A stretch of 64,000 nt of DNA from Achromobacter anxifer (GTDB lineage: Bacteria; Pseudomonadota; Gammaproteobacteria; Burkholderiales; Burkholderiaceae_B): contig NZ_CAHLAR010000003.1 of assembly GCF_903652925.1 (NCBI RefSeq), positions 372,001-436,000 of the forward strand, read 5' to 3'. Under the pieces are notes generated by a model that was given only the letters and a program-made list of their open reading frames with translations, did not search any database and had not been told where the DNA came from. This document shows positions 7,460-18,788 of this stretch, in pieces. Position 1 is the stretch's first letter. Every line of letters starts with the position of its first letter. The translations under genes and the position numbers were made by a program.

Positions 7460-9115
7460 TCAGGCGCGAGCCTGCAATTCCTCGGGCCGGTCCAGCCGCC
7501 AGCGCAGGCGCACGCCGCCGGTATCGGTGGCTTCCAGCGCCGGAATCGCCGACAGCAGGCTGCGGGTGTACTCCTCTTGCGGCTGGTCGAACACGGCGTC
7601 GCGCGAACCCTGTTCGACGATGCCGCCGTCGCGCATCACCACCACGCGGTCGGCCACCTGCTCCACTACTCCCAGGTCATGGCTGATGAACAGGCAGGAA
7701 AAGCCGTGGCGCTCCTGCAGGTCGGCGAACAGGTCCAGCACCTGCGCCCGCACGGTCACGTCCAGCGCGGACACCGGCTCGTCGGCAATGACGAAGGCCG
7801 GGCGGCGCACGATGGCGCGGGCGATCGCCACGCGCTGGCGCTGCCCGCCGGACATCTCGTGGGGATAGCGCTTGGCGTACTCGGAGCCCAGCCCGACCTC
7901 GGCCAGCACTTCGTCGACCCGGCGGCGCTTGTCCGCGGCCGGCATGTCGTCCAGCATGCGCAGGCCCTCGCCCACCAGCTGGCCGATGGTCATGCGCGGA
8001 TCCAGCGAGGAATACGGGTCCTGGAACACCATCTGGCAGTTCAGCCGGTAGTCGCGCCAGGAGGCGGAACGGCGGCTGACGGACTGGCCGCGGAACAGGA
8101 TCTGGCCCGAGGTCGGCGCCAGCAGCCCGGCGATGGCCCGGCCCAGCGTGGTCTTCCCGGAACCCGAACCGCCCACCACCGCCACCACCTCGCGCGGCCT
8201 GACGTGCAGGTCGATGCCGCCGAGCGCGCGCTTGGCGCCCGTGCGCGAGAACAGCCGCTGGTGCCCGGCGTAGTCCACCACCAGGTTCTTCACTTCGACG
8301 ATGGGCGCTTCCTTGCCCACCTGCCGCGCCGGCAGCCGGCGCGGCATGGCGTCCAGCAGCTTGCGCGTATAGGGATGCTGCGGCCGTTCCAGGATGGCGG
8401 CCGTGGCGCCGGTCTCCAGCACCTTGCCGTGCTGCATCACCACCATGCGTTCGGTATAGCGCGCCACCATGGGCAGGTCGTGGCTGATCATCAGCACCGC
8501 GGTGTTGTGCTCGCGGGTCAGGTCCACCATCAGTTCCAGCACGTCGCGCTGCACCACCGCGTCCAGCGCCGTGGTGGGCTCGTCGGCGATCAGCAGCGCG
8601 GGCTCCAGCAGCATGACCGACGCCAGCATCATGCGCTGGCGCATGCCGCCCGAGAACTCGTGGGGCCAGGCTTCCATCGCCCCCTTGGGATCGCGGATGC
8701 CGACCCGGCGCAGCATTTCCAGGATGCGTTCGCGCCGCGCCGCCGCGGACAGGTCCTTGCGGTGCAGCTTCAGGCCTTCGTCGAGCTGGCGGCCGATGGG
8801 CATGGACGGGTTCAGCGAGGTCATCGGCTCCTGAAACACCATGCCGATGCGCGCCCCGCGCAGCTTGCGCAGCGCGGCCGGCGCACCCTTCGTCACTTCC
8901 ACGTCTTCGAATTTGATGGAGCCGCCCGCCACCACCAGCGGCGATGGCGTCAACCCCATGATGGCGCGCGCGGCCTGGGTCTTGCCGCTGCCGGACTCGC
9001 CGACGATGCCGACCATTTCGCCCGGCGCCACCTCGAAGGACACGCCGCTGACGATTTCCCGGCCGCCGGCCCCCACCGTCAGGGACAGATTCGATACGGA
9101 TACCAATGCGCTCAT
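7460..9115 (-). CDS. Fused dipeptide/oligopeptide ABC transporter ATPase (DppD-DppF type)
   Basis: A 551-residue protein with two complete ABC ATPase domains in one chain. Domain 1 (about 5-255) has Walker A GESGSGKTQ, signature SGGMRQR and Walker B LLIADEPTTALD; domain 2 (about 290-530) has GGSGSGKTT, SGGQRQR and FVIADEPVSALD. It powers the inner-membrane DppBC-type permeases upstream. The ATG at 9115 overlaps the permease stop codon by four bases (ATGA), so translation is coupled. Confidence 0.93.
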   Translation of the reverse strand: MSALVSVSNLSLTVGAGGREIVSGVSFEVAPGEMVGIVGESGSGKTQAARAIMGLTPSPLVVAGGSIKFEDVEVTKGAPAALRKLRGARIGMVFQEPMTSLNPSMPIGRQLDEGLKLHRKDLSAAARRERILEMLRRVGIRDPKGAMEAWPHEFSGGMRQRMMLASVMLLEPALLIADEPTTALDAVVQRDVLELMVDLTREHNTAVLMISHDLPMVARYTERMVVMQHGKVLETGATAAILERPQHPYTRKLLDAMPRRLPARQVGKEAPIVEVKNLVVDYAGHQRLFSRTGAKRALGGIDLHVRPREVVAVVGGSGSGKTTLGRAIAGLLAPTSGQILFRGQSVSRRSASWRDYRLNCQMVFQDPYSSLDPRMTIGQLVGEGLRMLDDMPAADKRRRVDEVLAEVGLGSEYAKRYPHEMSGGQRQRVAIARAIVRRPAFVIADEPVSALDVTVRAQVLDLFADLQERHGFSCLFISHDLGVVEQVADRVVVMRDGGIVEQGSRDAVFDQPQEEYTRSLLSAIPALEATDTGGVRLRWRLDRPEELQARA

Positions 9116-9933
9116 TGCACGCCCCTCATGCGGGGATCGAGACGGTCTCGCACCGCGTCGCCCAGCAGATTGATCCCCAGCAGCGCGAGCGCGATGGCCA
9201 GGCCGGGAAGAATGGAAAGATAGGAGGCCTGCGCCATGAAGGGCCTGGCCGCGGCCAGCATGTTGCCCCAGGTCGGCGCGGGCGGCGGCACGCCCAGGCC
9301 CAGGAAGGACAGCGCGCTTTCCGCCAGGATGACCCAGCCGAACATGGAGGTGGCCAGCACCGTCAGCGGCGCCACGCAATTGGGCAGCACGTGGCGGAAC
9401 ATGGTGTAGAGCTCGGAGTTGCCCAGCACGCGCGAGGATTCGATGAACTCCTTCTCGCGCAGCGACAGCACCGTGCCGCGCACGATGCGCGTCACCGACG
9501 GCGTGTAGGCCAGGCCCAGCGCCAGGATGATGCCGTACTTGTTGGCGCCCACCACCGCCAGCAGGCCCAGCGCCAGCAGCAAGCCGGGAAAGGCCAGCAG
9601 CGCATTGTTGAAGGCCATGATAATGCGGTCGGTCCAGCCGCGCACGAAACCCGTGAGGGTGCCGATGGCGGTGCCCGCGACGATGGCGAAGGTCACCGTC
9701 AGCAGGCTGATCCAGACGCTGCTGGAGGCGCCAGCCAGCAGGCGCGACAGCTCGTCGCGTCCGAACTCGTCCGTGCCCAGCAGGAATTCTCCGCCGGGCG
9801 GCCGGAGCCGGGCCACGAAGTTGATCTTGAGCGGGTCGTGCGGCGTCCAGAAGGCGCCCATGATGGCCGCCACTATCATCAGCGCCACGATCACGCCGCC
9901 CAGTAGCGCGTTGGCTGCGATTCGCTTTTTCAT
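9112..9933 (-). CDS. ABC transporter permease, DppC type
   Basis: A 273-residue inner-membrane permease. One N-terminal membrane helix (ALLGGVIVALMIVAAIMGAF), then LLGTDEFGRDELSR, the conserved periplasmic motif of DppC/OppC proteins, then the BPD_transp_1 domain with the EAA loop (about 165-200, EFIESSRVLGNSELY). The ATG at 9933 was preferred to an upstream start because it overlaps the DppB stop by four bases. Forms a heterodimer with the product of 9930-10874. Confidence 0.92.
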   Translation of the reverse strand: MKKRIAANALLGGVIVALMIVAAIMGAFWTPHDPLKINFVARLRPPGGEFLLGTDEFGRDELSRLLAGASSSVWISLLTVTFAIVAGTAIGTLTGFVRGWTDRIIMAFNNALLAFPGLLLALGLLAVVGANKYGIILALGLAYTPSVTRIVRGTVLSLREKEFIESSRVLGNSELYTMFRHVLPNCVAPLTVLATSMFGWVILAESALSFLGLGVPPPAPTWGNMLAAARPFMAQASYLSILPGLAIALALLGINLLGDAVRDRLDPRMRGVQ

Positions 9934-10874
9934 TCGGCGGTCACTCTCGGGTCGAAGATGGGATAGCAAAGGTCGATGAACAGGTTCACGATCACGTAGA
10001 CCACGCCCACGAACAGCAGACAGCCCTGGATCACGGGGTAATCGCGGGCGAAGATGGAATCCACCAGCAGGCGTCCCAGCCCGGGGATGGTGAACACGGT
10101 TTCCACCACCGCGATGCCGCCCAGCAGGTTGCCCAGCACCAGGCCGATCAGCGTCCAGGTCGGGCCGAAGGCGTTGCGGAACGCGTGGCGCATCAGCACC
10201 GCGGATTCCGACAGGCCCTTGGCGCGCGCATGGGTGATGTAGTCCAGGCGTAGCACTTCCAGCGTGCTGGCCCGCGCCATGCGCATCAGCACGCCGATCT
10301 CATGCAGGAACAGCGTCAGGATGGGCATGGCCAGGTACAGCAGGCCGGCCTTCCAGTCCTCGCCGATGGACACGTAGCCCACCACCGGCAGCCATTGCAG
10401 CTTCAGGCCGAAGAAGATCAGCAGCAGCAGGCCCAGCCAGAAGGTCGGGATCGACACCAGCAGCGTGGCCGTGCCCACCAGGAACAGGTCGGGCGCCTTG
10501 TTCTGCTTCCAGGCGGCGATCATGCCGGCGGGCACCGCCACCAGCGCGGCGAACAGCACCGCCACCACCACCACGCGGCCGCTGATCAGGAAGCGGTCCC
10601 ACACCAGCGGCAGCACCGGCTGGCCGGTGTTGATGGACGAACCCAGGTCGCCGTGCAGCATATTGCCGAACCAGATGCCGAACTGGGTCAGCCAGGTCTG
10701 GTCCAGGCCCAGCCGCGCCCGCAGGTCGGCCAGCGCCGCCGGCGTCGCCAGGTCGCCCAGCAACAATTGGGCGGGATCGCCCGGGATGAGCCGGATCATC
10801 ACGAACACCGCCACCGCCACGATCAGCAGTGTCGGTATGGCCATGACAATACGGGACAGCGCGAAACGCAACAT
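9930..10874 (-). CDS. ABC transporter permease, DppB type
   Basis: A 314-residue inner-membrane permease of the DppB/OppB family: opens with MLRFALSRIVMAIPTLL, has the family motif IRLIPGDPAQ and an EAA loop (DYITHARAKGLSESAVL, about 202-218) within about six membrane segments. It follows the hydrolase gene by 61 bases in what looks like one operon and overlaps dppC by four bases. Confidence 0.92.
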   Translation of the reverse strand: MLRFALSRIVMAIPTLLIVAVAVFVMIRLIPGDPAQLLLGDLATPAALADLRARLGLDQTWLTQFGIWFGNMLHGDLGSSINTGQPVLPLVWDRFLISGRVVVVAVLFAALVAVPAGMIAAWKQNKAPDLFLVGTATLLVSIPTFWLGLLLLIFFGLKLQWLPVVGYVSIGEDWKAGLLYLAMPILTLFLHEIGVLMRMARASTLEVLRLDYITHARAKGLSESAVLMRHAFRNAFGPTWTLIGLVLGNLLGGIAVVETVFTIPGLGRLLVDSIFARDYPVIQGCLLFVGVVYVIVNLFIDLCYPIFDPRVTAE

Positions 10875-10935
10875 GGCCCTCTCCTATTCCTCGTCGCGGA
10901 CTCGCGGACGGCCGCGAGCGCCGCTTGCGGCGATC

Positions 10936-11805
10936 TCAGTTGCCTTCATGCCGCATCTTGCGCAAGGCGGCGGCCAGGAAGTCCTGCACCTGGCCCACGC
11001 ATTTCAAGCCGTCGTGCGGCACGTTATCCACCACGTCCAGCGTCGCGTTCACGCCGGCCGCCTCGAACGAGCGGCGCAGCGATTCCAGGCGTTCCGGACG
11101 GTTCTTGCCGGCGGAGTTGGCGCCGGGCATGAAGAACTTGCCGCCTTCGCGGTGGGTGATTTCCCAGGTCTCCAGGTCAGCCTTGCCCACGATCATGTGC
11201 ACGGCCACCTGCTTGAGCGCCTCGATATCGACGGGCTTGCCGAAACGCGCCTGCGCGTCGCGCACGCCCACCCACCAATCCTGGGTCGGGTCCAGCAGCG
11301 TGACCGAACCCGGCGCGCCGATCGAGACCGCCCACAGGCGTTCCGGGTGCAGGTAGGCGAAGCGGTTCACGAACTGGCCGCCGCCGGAATAGCCGAACAG
11401 GCCGAACTTCTCGAAATTGCAGCCGAACTTCTCGCCCACTTCCGCCACCATGTCCAGCAGGACCTGGTCGTAGTGGATGTCGCCTTCGCGCAGTTGCTTG
11501 AAGCCGTCGCGGTTGCCGTCGCCCAGCGGGCTCACGGGGAACAACGGGCACAGCACGATGCAATCGTTCCAGCGCGCGAACTCCGCGAAGGCGTCGCGGT
11601 ATTCGACGAAGGCGCGGCCGGTGCCGTGCATGATCACCACCAGTTGCATCGGATGCTTGGCGCTGTCGATGTGCGGCGGCACGTAGGTGCAATAGGAAAA
11701 GCGCGGGTCGCTGCGCGCCGCGTAGACGGTGCTGTGGCCCAGGTCGTACATGGCCCGCGCGCGGGCGGCGTCGGGCTGGATGGCGGGTGCTGCGTTGGAC
11801 TGCAT
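10936..11805 (-). CDS. Alpha/beta-hydrolase-fold protein (esterase/depolymerase-like)
   Basis: A 289-residue cytosolic protein without signal peptide. VVIMHGTGRAF (oxyanion-hole region), the nucleophile elbow GYSGGGQF (Gly-Tyr-Ser-Gly-Gly) and a late His in NVPHDGLK fit the Ser-Asp-His hydrolase fold, closest in style to PHB-depolymerase/feruloyl-esterase-like proteins. The ATG at 11805 has GAGGAA seven bases upstream. As first gene before the Dpp-type importer it may hydrolyse the imported ester or amide; substrate unknown. Confidence 0.78.
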   Translation of the reverse strand: MQSNAAPAIQPDAARARAMYDLGHSTVYAARSDPRFSYCTYVPPHIDSAKHPMQLVVIMHGTGRAFVEYRDAFAEFARWNDCIVLCPLFPVSPLGDGNRDGFKQLREGDIHYDQVLLDMVAEVGEKFGCNFEKFGLFGYSGGGQFVNRFAYLHPERLWAVSIGAPGSVTLLDPTQDWWVGVRDAQARFGKPVDIEALKQVAVHMIVGKADLETWEITHREGGKFFMPGANSAGKNRPERLESLRRSFEAAGVNATLDVVDNVPHDGLKCVGQVQDFLAAALRKMRHEGN

Positions 11806-11878
11806 GATTTCCTCGTTTCCATGGCCGCTCGGGCGGGTCCATGGTCTGTGCCGGTGATCGAAATAATGTTCACATAAA

Positions 11879-11894
11879 TTGGCGCCAATTTTAG
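11879..11894 (-). promoter_or_regulatory. Shared operator palindrome TTGGCGCCAA (copy 2)
   Basis: TTGGCGCCAA with following TTTTAG lies about 75 bases before the hydrolase start codon and repeats the site upstream of the binding-protein gene (6599-6614). On the minus strand the TTGGCG half could also serve as a -35 element. Confidence 0.55.
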
Positions 11895-11940
11895 GCGCAT
11901 GGATTCCGGCGCAACAAGGCAGGGGATTCCCTAGGAATGT

Positions 11941-11969
11941 AAAAAAGGAGCGCCGCGGCGCTCCTTTTT
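11941..11969. terminator. Bidirectional intrinsic terminator
   Basis: AAAAAGGAGCGCC-GC-GGCGCTCCTTTTT is a near-perfect hairpin with an A-run on one side and a T-run on the other. It lies 26 bases past the stop codon of the minus-strand DUF808 gene and separates it from the hydrolase operon promoter. Confidence 0.9.
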
Positions 11970-11995
11970 GGCGCAGGCGGAGGCGCCTGCCCGCT

Positions 11996-12913
<918 letters not shown>

Positions 12914-12974
12914 CGGGCGTCCCCTGTACCCCAAAAAGGTTTTTGGAGTGTACAGGGCGCGCGCCCGCGCGGCC

Positions 12975-13655
12975 CTAACCGTGGCCGCGGGTCGCCATGC
13001 CGGCGGCGTTCTCGAACAGGATGTTGTTTTCCAGGTGGATGTGCGCCATCAGGTCTTCCTTGAAGGCGCGCAGCCCAAGGTACAGCGCCCGCCAGGTATT
13101 GCAGGCGGCGCGCGGCAGCGTGATGCCGTTGGTCAGTGCCAGCAGCCGTTCCAGCGCCACGCCGTGGTCGTCGTGTTCGGCGCGCATGACCATGATGGGC
13201 ATGCCGGCCATGGCGCCATGGCCGCGGGCCAGCATCGGGAACAGCACCTGCTCCTCCTTCTGCATATGGCTTTCCAGTTCCTGCTGCATGCCGCGCAGAT
13301 GTTCGGCCAGCCCGGTCGGGCAGTCCGGGCTGTCGGCGTGCACCTGCTCCACCTTCAGCGCCAGCCGGATCAGTTCGGGCAGCTGCTGGCGATGCACCTC
13401 GTGATAGCGCGCCAGGATGTGATCGACCAGCTCGGCGGTCGAGGCCTGGCCCCAATCGGTCTCCTGGGACGGGTTGCGCGCCAGCTCGGCCAGGCGCGCC
13501 TCGATCTGCGCCGCGTCCAGCGAGCGCTGGGCCGCCGCCTCGGCCAGGCTCTTCTTGCCGCCGCAGCAGAAATCCAGCTGGTATTCATGAAACACCTGGG
13601 TAGCGCCAGGGATGCTGCGGGCCAGTTGGCCCAGGGATTGTTCGGCGAGGTTCAT
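12975..13655 (-). CDS. ytfE: Iron-sulfur cluster repair di-iron protein RIC (YtfE/ScdA/NorA)
   Basis: A 226-residue cytosolic protein that helps restore iron-sulfur clusters after nitric-oxide or oxidative damage. The N-terminal ScdA domain carries [10 protein letters not shown] (about 28-37); the hemerythrin-like domain contributes the di-iron ligands in [23 protein letters not shown] and [10 protein letters not shown]. It faces norR, and a sigma-54 promoter plus NorR sites lie in the 151-bp gap, so NO-induced expression is very likely. In Ralstonia the homologue NorA is a known NorR target. Confidence 0.94.
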   Translation of the reverse strand: MNLAEQSLGQLARSIPGATQVFHEYQLDFCCGGKKSLAEAAAQRSLDAAQIEARLAELARNPSQETDWGQASTAELVDHILARYHEVHRQQLPELIRLALKVEQVHADSPDCPTGLAEHLRGMQQELESHMQKEEQVLFPMLARGHGAMAGMPIMVMRAEHDDHGVALERLLALTNGITLPRAACNTWRALYLGLRAFKEDLMAHIHLENNILFENAAGMATRGHG

Positions 13656-13693
13656 TTCGTCTCTCCATGGTTCGTGACGGGTACCAGGACAGA

Positions 13694-13709
13694 TGCGAAA
13701 AGCGTGCCA
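13694..13709 (-). promoter_or_regulatory. Sigma-54 promoter for ytfE
   Basis: On the minus strand TGGCACGCTTTTCGCA matches the -24/-12 consensus TGGCACG-N4-TTGCW at every defined position but one, with correct GG to GC spacing. It lies 39 bases upstream of the ytfE start codon. Confidence 0.82.
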
Positions 13710-13748
13710 GAAAAAACTTGCGGTTTATCAAGGAATTACCAAATAAAG

Positions 13749-13805
13749 GGTAGATATGACCCTGGCAACCCGGGGTTCAAATCACCCCCAACGGTAAGAT
13801 TGACC
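13749..13805. promoter_or_regulatory. Three NorR enhancer sites (GGT-N7-ACC)
   Basis: GGT-N7-ACC occurs at 13749-13761, 13774-13786 and 13793-13805; the first two are extended to GGGT/ACCC. This is the core described for Ralstonia NorR. Their centres are 25 and 19 bp apart, upstream of the sigma-54 promoter. The third site ends one base before the norR start codon, so NorR could also repress itself. Confidence 0.85.
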
Positions 13806-13806
13806 C

Positions 13807-15336
<1,530 letters not shown>

Positions 15337-15340
15337 GGCT

Positions 15341-16588
15341 TCAGGCCGCCAGTTCGTCGAACTGCACCTTGCCGCCCTGCATCACCAGCGGAATGCGCTC
15401 GCCCTGGCCCAGCAGGCAGGACACGTCGCGCAGCGGATTGCCGTCCACCACCAGCATGTCGGCGAACGCGCCCGGCGCGATGCGGCCCAGCTTGTCCCTC
15501 ATGCCCAGCACTTCGGCGCCCACCAGCGTGGCGCTGGCGATCACGGCCTGCGGCCCCAGCACCTCGGCGCGCAGGCGGAACTCGTCGCTCTGCAGCCGGT
15601 GCGACGGCCCCAGCAGGTCCGTGCCGAAGCCCATGGCGACGCCCGCGTCGCGGTAGATTTCCAGCGAATGCAGGCCGGCGTTGCGCACCTGCGCGATCTT
15701 GGCCACGCTGTCCACGGGCAGGCCGAGATCCGCGCCTTCCGTGGCCAGCGCCTCGTAGGTCACGAGCGTGGGCACCACATAGGCCCCGCTATCCGCCATC
15801 AGCCGCGCGGCCTCGGCGTCGACCAGGTTGCCGTGCTCGATGGTGCGCACGCCGCAGCGCACGGCCCGCGCGATCGCGTCCGCGGTATAGGCGTGGGCCA
15901 GCACATAGGTCTGGCGGGCGCGGGCCTCGGCCACGATGGCTCGGATCTCGTCTTCCGAATAGCCCCAGGCGCCCACCGGATCGGTCGGCGAAGCCACCCC
16001 GCCCGATGCCATGATCTTGATCTGGTCCGCGCCCATCTGCAGTTCCTGGCGCACGGCGCGGCGCACCTCGTCCACGCCGTCGGCCACGCGCGCCAGCGCC
16101 CCGACCCGCACGCAGCAGGGACACGGCGAATCGCCCGGCATGAAGTCGGTGCGCGCGCGCCCGTCGCCGTGGCCGCCCGTCTGGCTCAAGGCCCGGCCGG
16201 ACACGAACAGGCGCGGCCCCTGCACCAGGCCCTGCTCCACCGCCTGCTTGAAGGCATGGCCCGCGCCGCCCGCGTCGCGCACCGTGGTGAAGCCGCGCCG
16301 CAGCATGTCGCGCAGGATGGGCGCGGAGCGGAACGTCACCAGCACGTTGGGCATCGCCATCTGCTGCGGCAGATTCAGCTGCACCGCGATCACGTGCACG
16401 TGCAGGTCGATCAGGCCGGGCATCAGCGTCTTGCCCTTCAGGTCGATGACACGCGCCTTCGCCGCGGTCAGGGGCCGGTCCGAGACTTCCTTGACCAGGC
16501 CGTCCTCGACCAGCACGTCGTGGCCTTCCAATAGGTCGGGCCGGGCCGGGTCCAGCAGCGCGGCGTTCTTGAACAATGTGCTTTCCAT
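15341..16588 (-). CDS. Metal-dependent amidohydrolase (imidazolonepropionase/Xaa-Pro dipeptidase-like)
   Basis: A 415-residue amidohydrolase-superfamily enzyme. Metal ligands visible: HxH in LIDLHVHVIAV (about 62-72), the Lys in QIKIMASGG, His in LAHAYT, His in IEHGNL and Asp in FGTDLLG. The C-terminal LGRIAPGAFADMLVVDGNPL is the usual beta-sandwich motif. These enzymes cleave cyclic amides or short peptides; specificity is open. It is third in an operon with an MFS transporter and a GAF protein, and its end is only four bases from the norR stop codon. Confidence 0.88.
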   Translation of the reverse strand: MESTLFKNAALLDPARPDLLEGHDVLVEDGLVKEVSDRPLTAAKARVIDLKGKTLMPGLIDLHVHVIAVQLNLPQQMAMPNVLVTFRSAPILRDMLRRGFTTVRDAGGAGHAFKQAVEQGLVQGPRLFVSGRALSQTGGHGDGRARTDFMPGDSPCPCCVRVGALARVADGVDEVRRAVRQELQMGADQIKIMASGGVASPTDPVGAWGYSEDEIRAIVAEARARQTYVLAHAYTADAIARAVRCGVRTIEHGNLVDAEAARLMADSGAYVVPTLVTYEALATEGADLGLPVDSVAKIAQVRNAGLHSLEIYRDAGVAMGFGTDLLGPSHRLQSDEFRLRAEVLGPQAVIASATLVGAEVLGMRDKLGRIAPGAFADMLVVDGNPLRDVSCLLGQGERIPLVMQGGKVQFDELAA

Positions 16589-16652
16589 GATGTTCCCTTG
16601 GTTCGGATGATGGATGCGTGTAGAAATCGGCAGCGGCGTTGCGGCGTCCGCG

Positions 16653-17147
16653 TCAGGCGCAGCACAGCGCCGGCAGCACCAGTTGGGCATAGGGCCGGCA
16701 CGCGGCCGCGTCGTCTGGTCCGTACCAGTGCGCGGCGTGCAGCAGGTTCAGCGAGCCCACGGTGCGGCCGCGCCAGCGTATCGGCATGTTCAGCACGCTC
16801 TGGCAATCCAGCGATGCGATCAGCGCATGGTCGGAAAAGACCGCCTGCAGATCTTCCGGCGTGCGGCCGATGTAGGGTTCGCCCCGGTTCAACACGGTTT
16901 CGGTCCATGGCCCCGGGGCCAGGGTCTTGCTGCCGCCGGCGGGATAGGCCTCGGGCAGGTTCGAGTACAGCCGCGTCGCCAGGGCGGTGTCCGGGTCGTA
17001 GGACAGGATGGTGAACAGGCGGTGGCCGATGGCGGCGGCCAGGGCCCGGTCCGCCGCCGCGTACACCGCCTGCGGCTGGCCGGCGTCGGCATGCGCGCGC
17101 GCCAGGGCGTCCAGCGCCGGAATCACGCCCGCGCGGGCGCCGCTCAT
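16653..17147 (-). CDS. GAF-domain protein
   Basis: A 164-residue protein consisting of a single GAF-like domain (LFTILSYDPDTALATRLYSN early; QSVLNMPIRWRGRTVGSLNLLH late). No output domain is fused to it. It overlaps the MFS gene by four bases (ATGA) and precedes the amidohydrolase, so it may sense or bind the same substrate (inference). Confidence 0.75.
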   Translation of the reverse strand: MSGARAGVIPALDALARAHADAGQPQAVYAAADRALAAAIGHRLFTILSYDPDTALATRLYSNLPEAYPAGGSKTLAPGPWTETVLNRGEPYIGRTPEDLQAVFSDHALIASLDCQSVLNMPIRWRGRTVGSLNLLHAAHWYGPDDAAACRPYAQLVLPALCCA

Positions 17148-18502
17148 TTCACGCCTCCGGCCGCGATTTCCTCCAGCGAGCGTCCGCGCGTGGGCACGCC
17201 CATCAGCACCACCACCAGCGCGCCCAGCAGCAGGGTCACCGTGGTGGTGCCGAACACGCCCAGGAAACCGAAGTTCGGATACAGATAGCCCACCAGGATG
17301 GGCGAGACGATGGCGCCCACCCGGCCGATGGCGGAGGCCAGCCCCGCACCCGTGGTGCGCACCGCCGTGGGAAACACTTCCGCGGTGTAGGCGTACACGC
17401 CCGCATAGGTGCCGTTCATGAAGAACGACATCAGCACGCCGGCCAGCATGATCTGCCCGTCGCTGTGCGACAGCGCCAGGCCCAGCGCGCTGGCGCCGCC
17501 CAGCAGCATGTAGCTGGCGATGGTGGCCTGCCGGCCGATCTTCTCGTTGAGCCAGGCCGCGCTGAAATAGCCCGGCACCTGCGCGCAATACATGGCCAGC
17601 GAATACGAAAAGCTCTTGGTGATGCTCATCCCGCTCTCGACCAGCAGGCCGGGAATCCAGACGAAGAACGAGTAGTAGCTGAAGGTGATGGACAGCCACA
17701 TGATCCAGGTCATGAAGGTGATGCGGGCCTGGCGGCCGGTGACCAGCAGCGCGAAATTCTCGCGCAGGCTGCCGCCGCCACGCGCGGGCTCGGCCGGTTC
17801 GGGCCGCGGCTCGGCCAGCGCGTGGCCGCGCCGCGTGAAGTCGGCCTCGATCCGGTCCAGGATGACGCCCGCCTCCTGCTCGCGGCCCCGGCTTTCCAGC
17901 CAGCGCGGCGACTCGGGCAGCGCCCGCCGCCACCACAGCAGCATCACGACGGGCAGCGCGGTGATCACCAGCACGATGCGCCAGCCGCTGGCGTGCGCCG
18001 GCACGATGAAATAGCCCAGCAACGCGGCCGCCACGAAACCGAACGAGAAGAAGCCCGCCAGCGCCCCGGTGAAGCTGCCGCGAAAGCGCCGCGCCACGAA
18101 TTCCGCAAGATAAGGCGCGATGATGGCGCTCTCGGCGCCCGTGCCCATGCCCGCGACCACCCGCGCCGCGAAGAACGGCGGCCAGCTGTCCACCCAGGCG
18201 CTCACCAGCGACGCCACGCAATACAGCGCCAATGCCCACATCATCACCGCGCGCCGGCCGATCAGGTCGCCCAGCGTGCCTGCCAGCAAGGCGCCGAAGA
18301 AGAAGCCGATGAAAGTGCTGCTGCCCAAGAGGCCGATCTGCACGCTGCTCAAGCCCCACTCCGTGCGCAGCACCGGCAGGATGAACGCCAGCACGGCGGC
18401 GTCCATGGCGTCGAACATATAGCCCAGGCCGCCCATCAGCAGCAGATGCTTATGAAAACGCGCGAAAGGCAGGCGCTCGATCCGCGCCGAGATCATGGAC
18501 AT
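17144..18502 (-). CDS. MFS transporter (sugar/aromatic-acid:H+ symporter type)
   Basis: A 452-residue inner-membrane protein with about 12 membrane segments. The loop-2 motif GTLGDLIGRR and the LPESPRWL motif after helix 6 place it in the sugar-porter/AAHS/metabolite-H+ group that imports organic acids. The start at 18502 has AGGGGAAC upstream; a second Met two codons later is possible. Likely imports the substrate of the amidohydrolase downstream and is controlled by the divergent LysR gene. Confidence 0.9.
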   Translation of the reverse strand: MSMISARIERLPFARFHKHLLLMGGLGYMFDAMDAAVLAFILPVLRTEWGLSSVQIGLLGSSTFIGFFFGALLAGTLGDLIGRRAVMMWALALYCVASLVSAWVDSWPPFFAARVVAGMGTGAESAIIAPYLAEFVARRFRGSFTGALAGFFSFGFVAAALLGYFIVPAHASGWRIVLVITALPVVMLLWWRRALPESPRWLESRGREQEAGVILDRIEADFTRRGHALAEPRPEPAEPARGGGSLRENFALLVTGRQARITFMTWIMWLSITFSYYSFFVWIPGLLVESGMSITKSFSYSLAMYCAQVPGYFSAAWLNEKIGRQATIASYMLLGGASALGLALSHSDGQIMLAGVLMSFFMNGTYAGVYAYTAEVFPTAVRTTGAGLASAIGRVGAIVSPILVGYLYPNFGFLGVFGTTTVTLLLGALVVVLMGVPTRGRSLEEIAAGGVK

Positions 18503-18526
18503 GCGGTTCCCCTGTAGTCGACGGTT

Positions 18527-18688
18527 GGTGCCCTATCCCGTAGATGCGCCCACACGAAATCCCCCCATGAACGCCAGAGCGTCGTTGCAAATCCTCGCGA
18601 TACCTACGGGTATCGCTGCGGTTTGCGCCTAGCCCTGACGTTCATGGAGGAATTTCGTCATGCGGACGCATCTACGGGATAGGACACT
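18527..18688. repeat. Large imperfect palindrome (about 160 bp) between divergent genes
   Basis: The left arm (18527-18603) and right arm (18611-18688) are reverse complements along almost their whole length: GTGCCCTATCCCGTAGATGC pairs with the end near 18668-18687, CCATGAACG (18566-18574) with CGTTCATGG, and GCAAATCCTCGCGATACC with GGGTATCGCTGCGGTTTGC around a centre of CTAC. The transcript would fold into one long hairpin. It sits between the MFS promoter and the LysR gene. A MITE-like or repetitive palindromic element is most likely. Confidence 0.8.
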
Positions 18689-18788
18689 GGAGCCGTACTT
18701 GATGAGAAAGCGCATGATAGGCACGCGTGATTTCATGAATCCAATTTATAGTAATGATGCCCTCTATCACTGATGTGAATACCCTTCC

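Noticed and set aside
7577-9223. Plus-strand open frame of 548 codons opposite the double ATPase
   Set aside because: Compositional shadow; both ATPase domains on the minus strand have all motifs intact.
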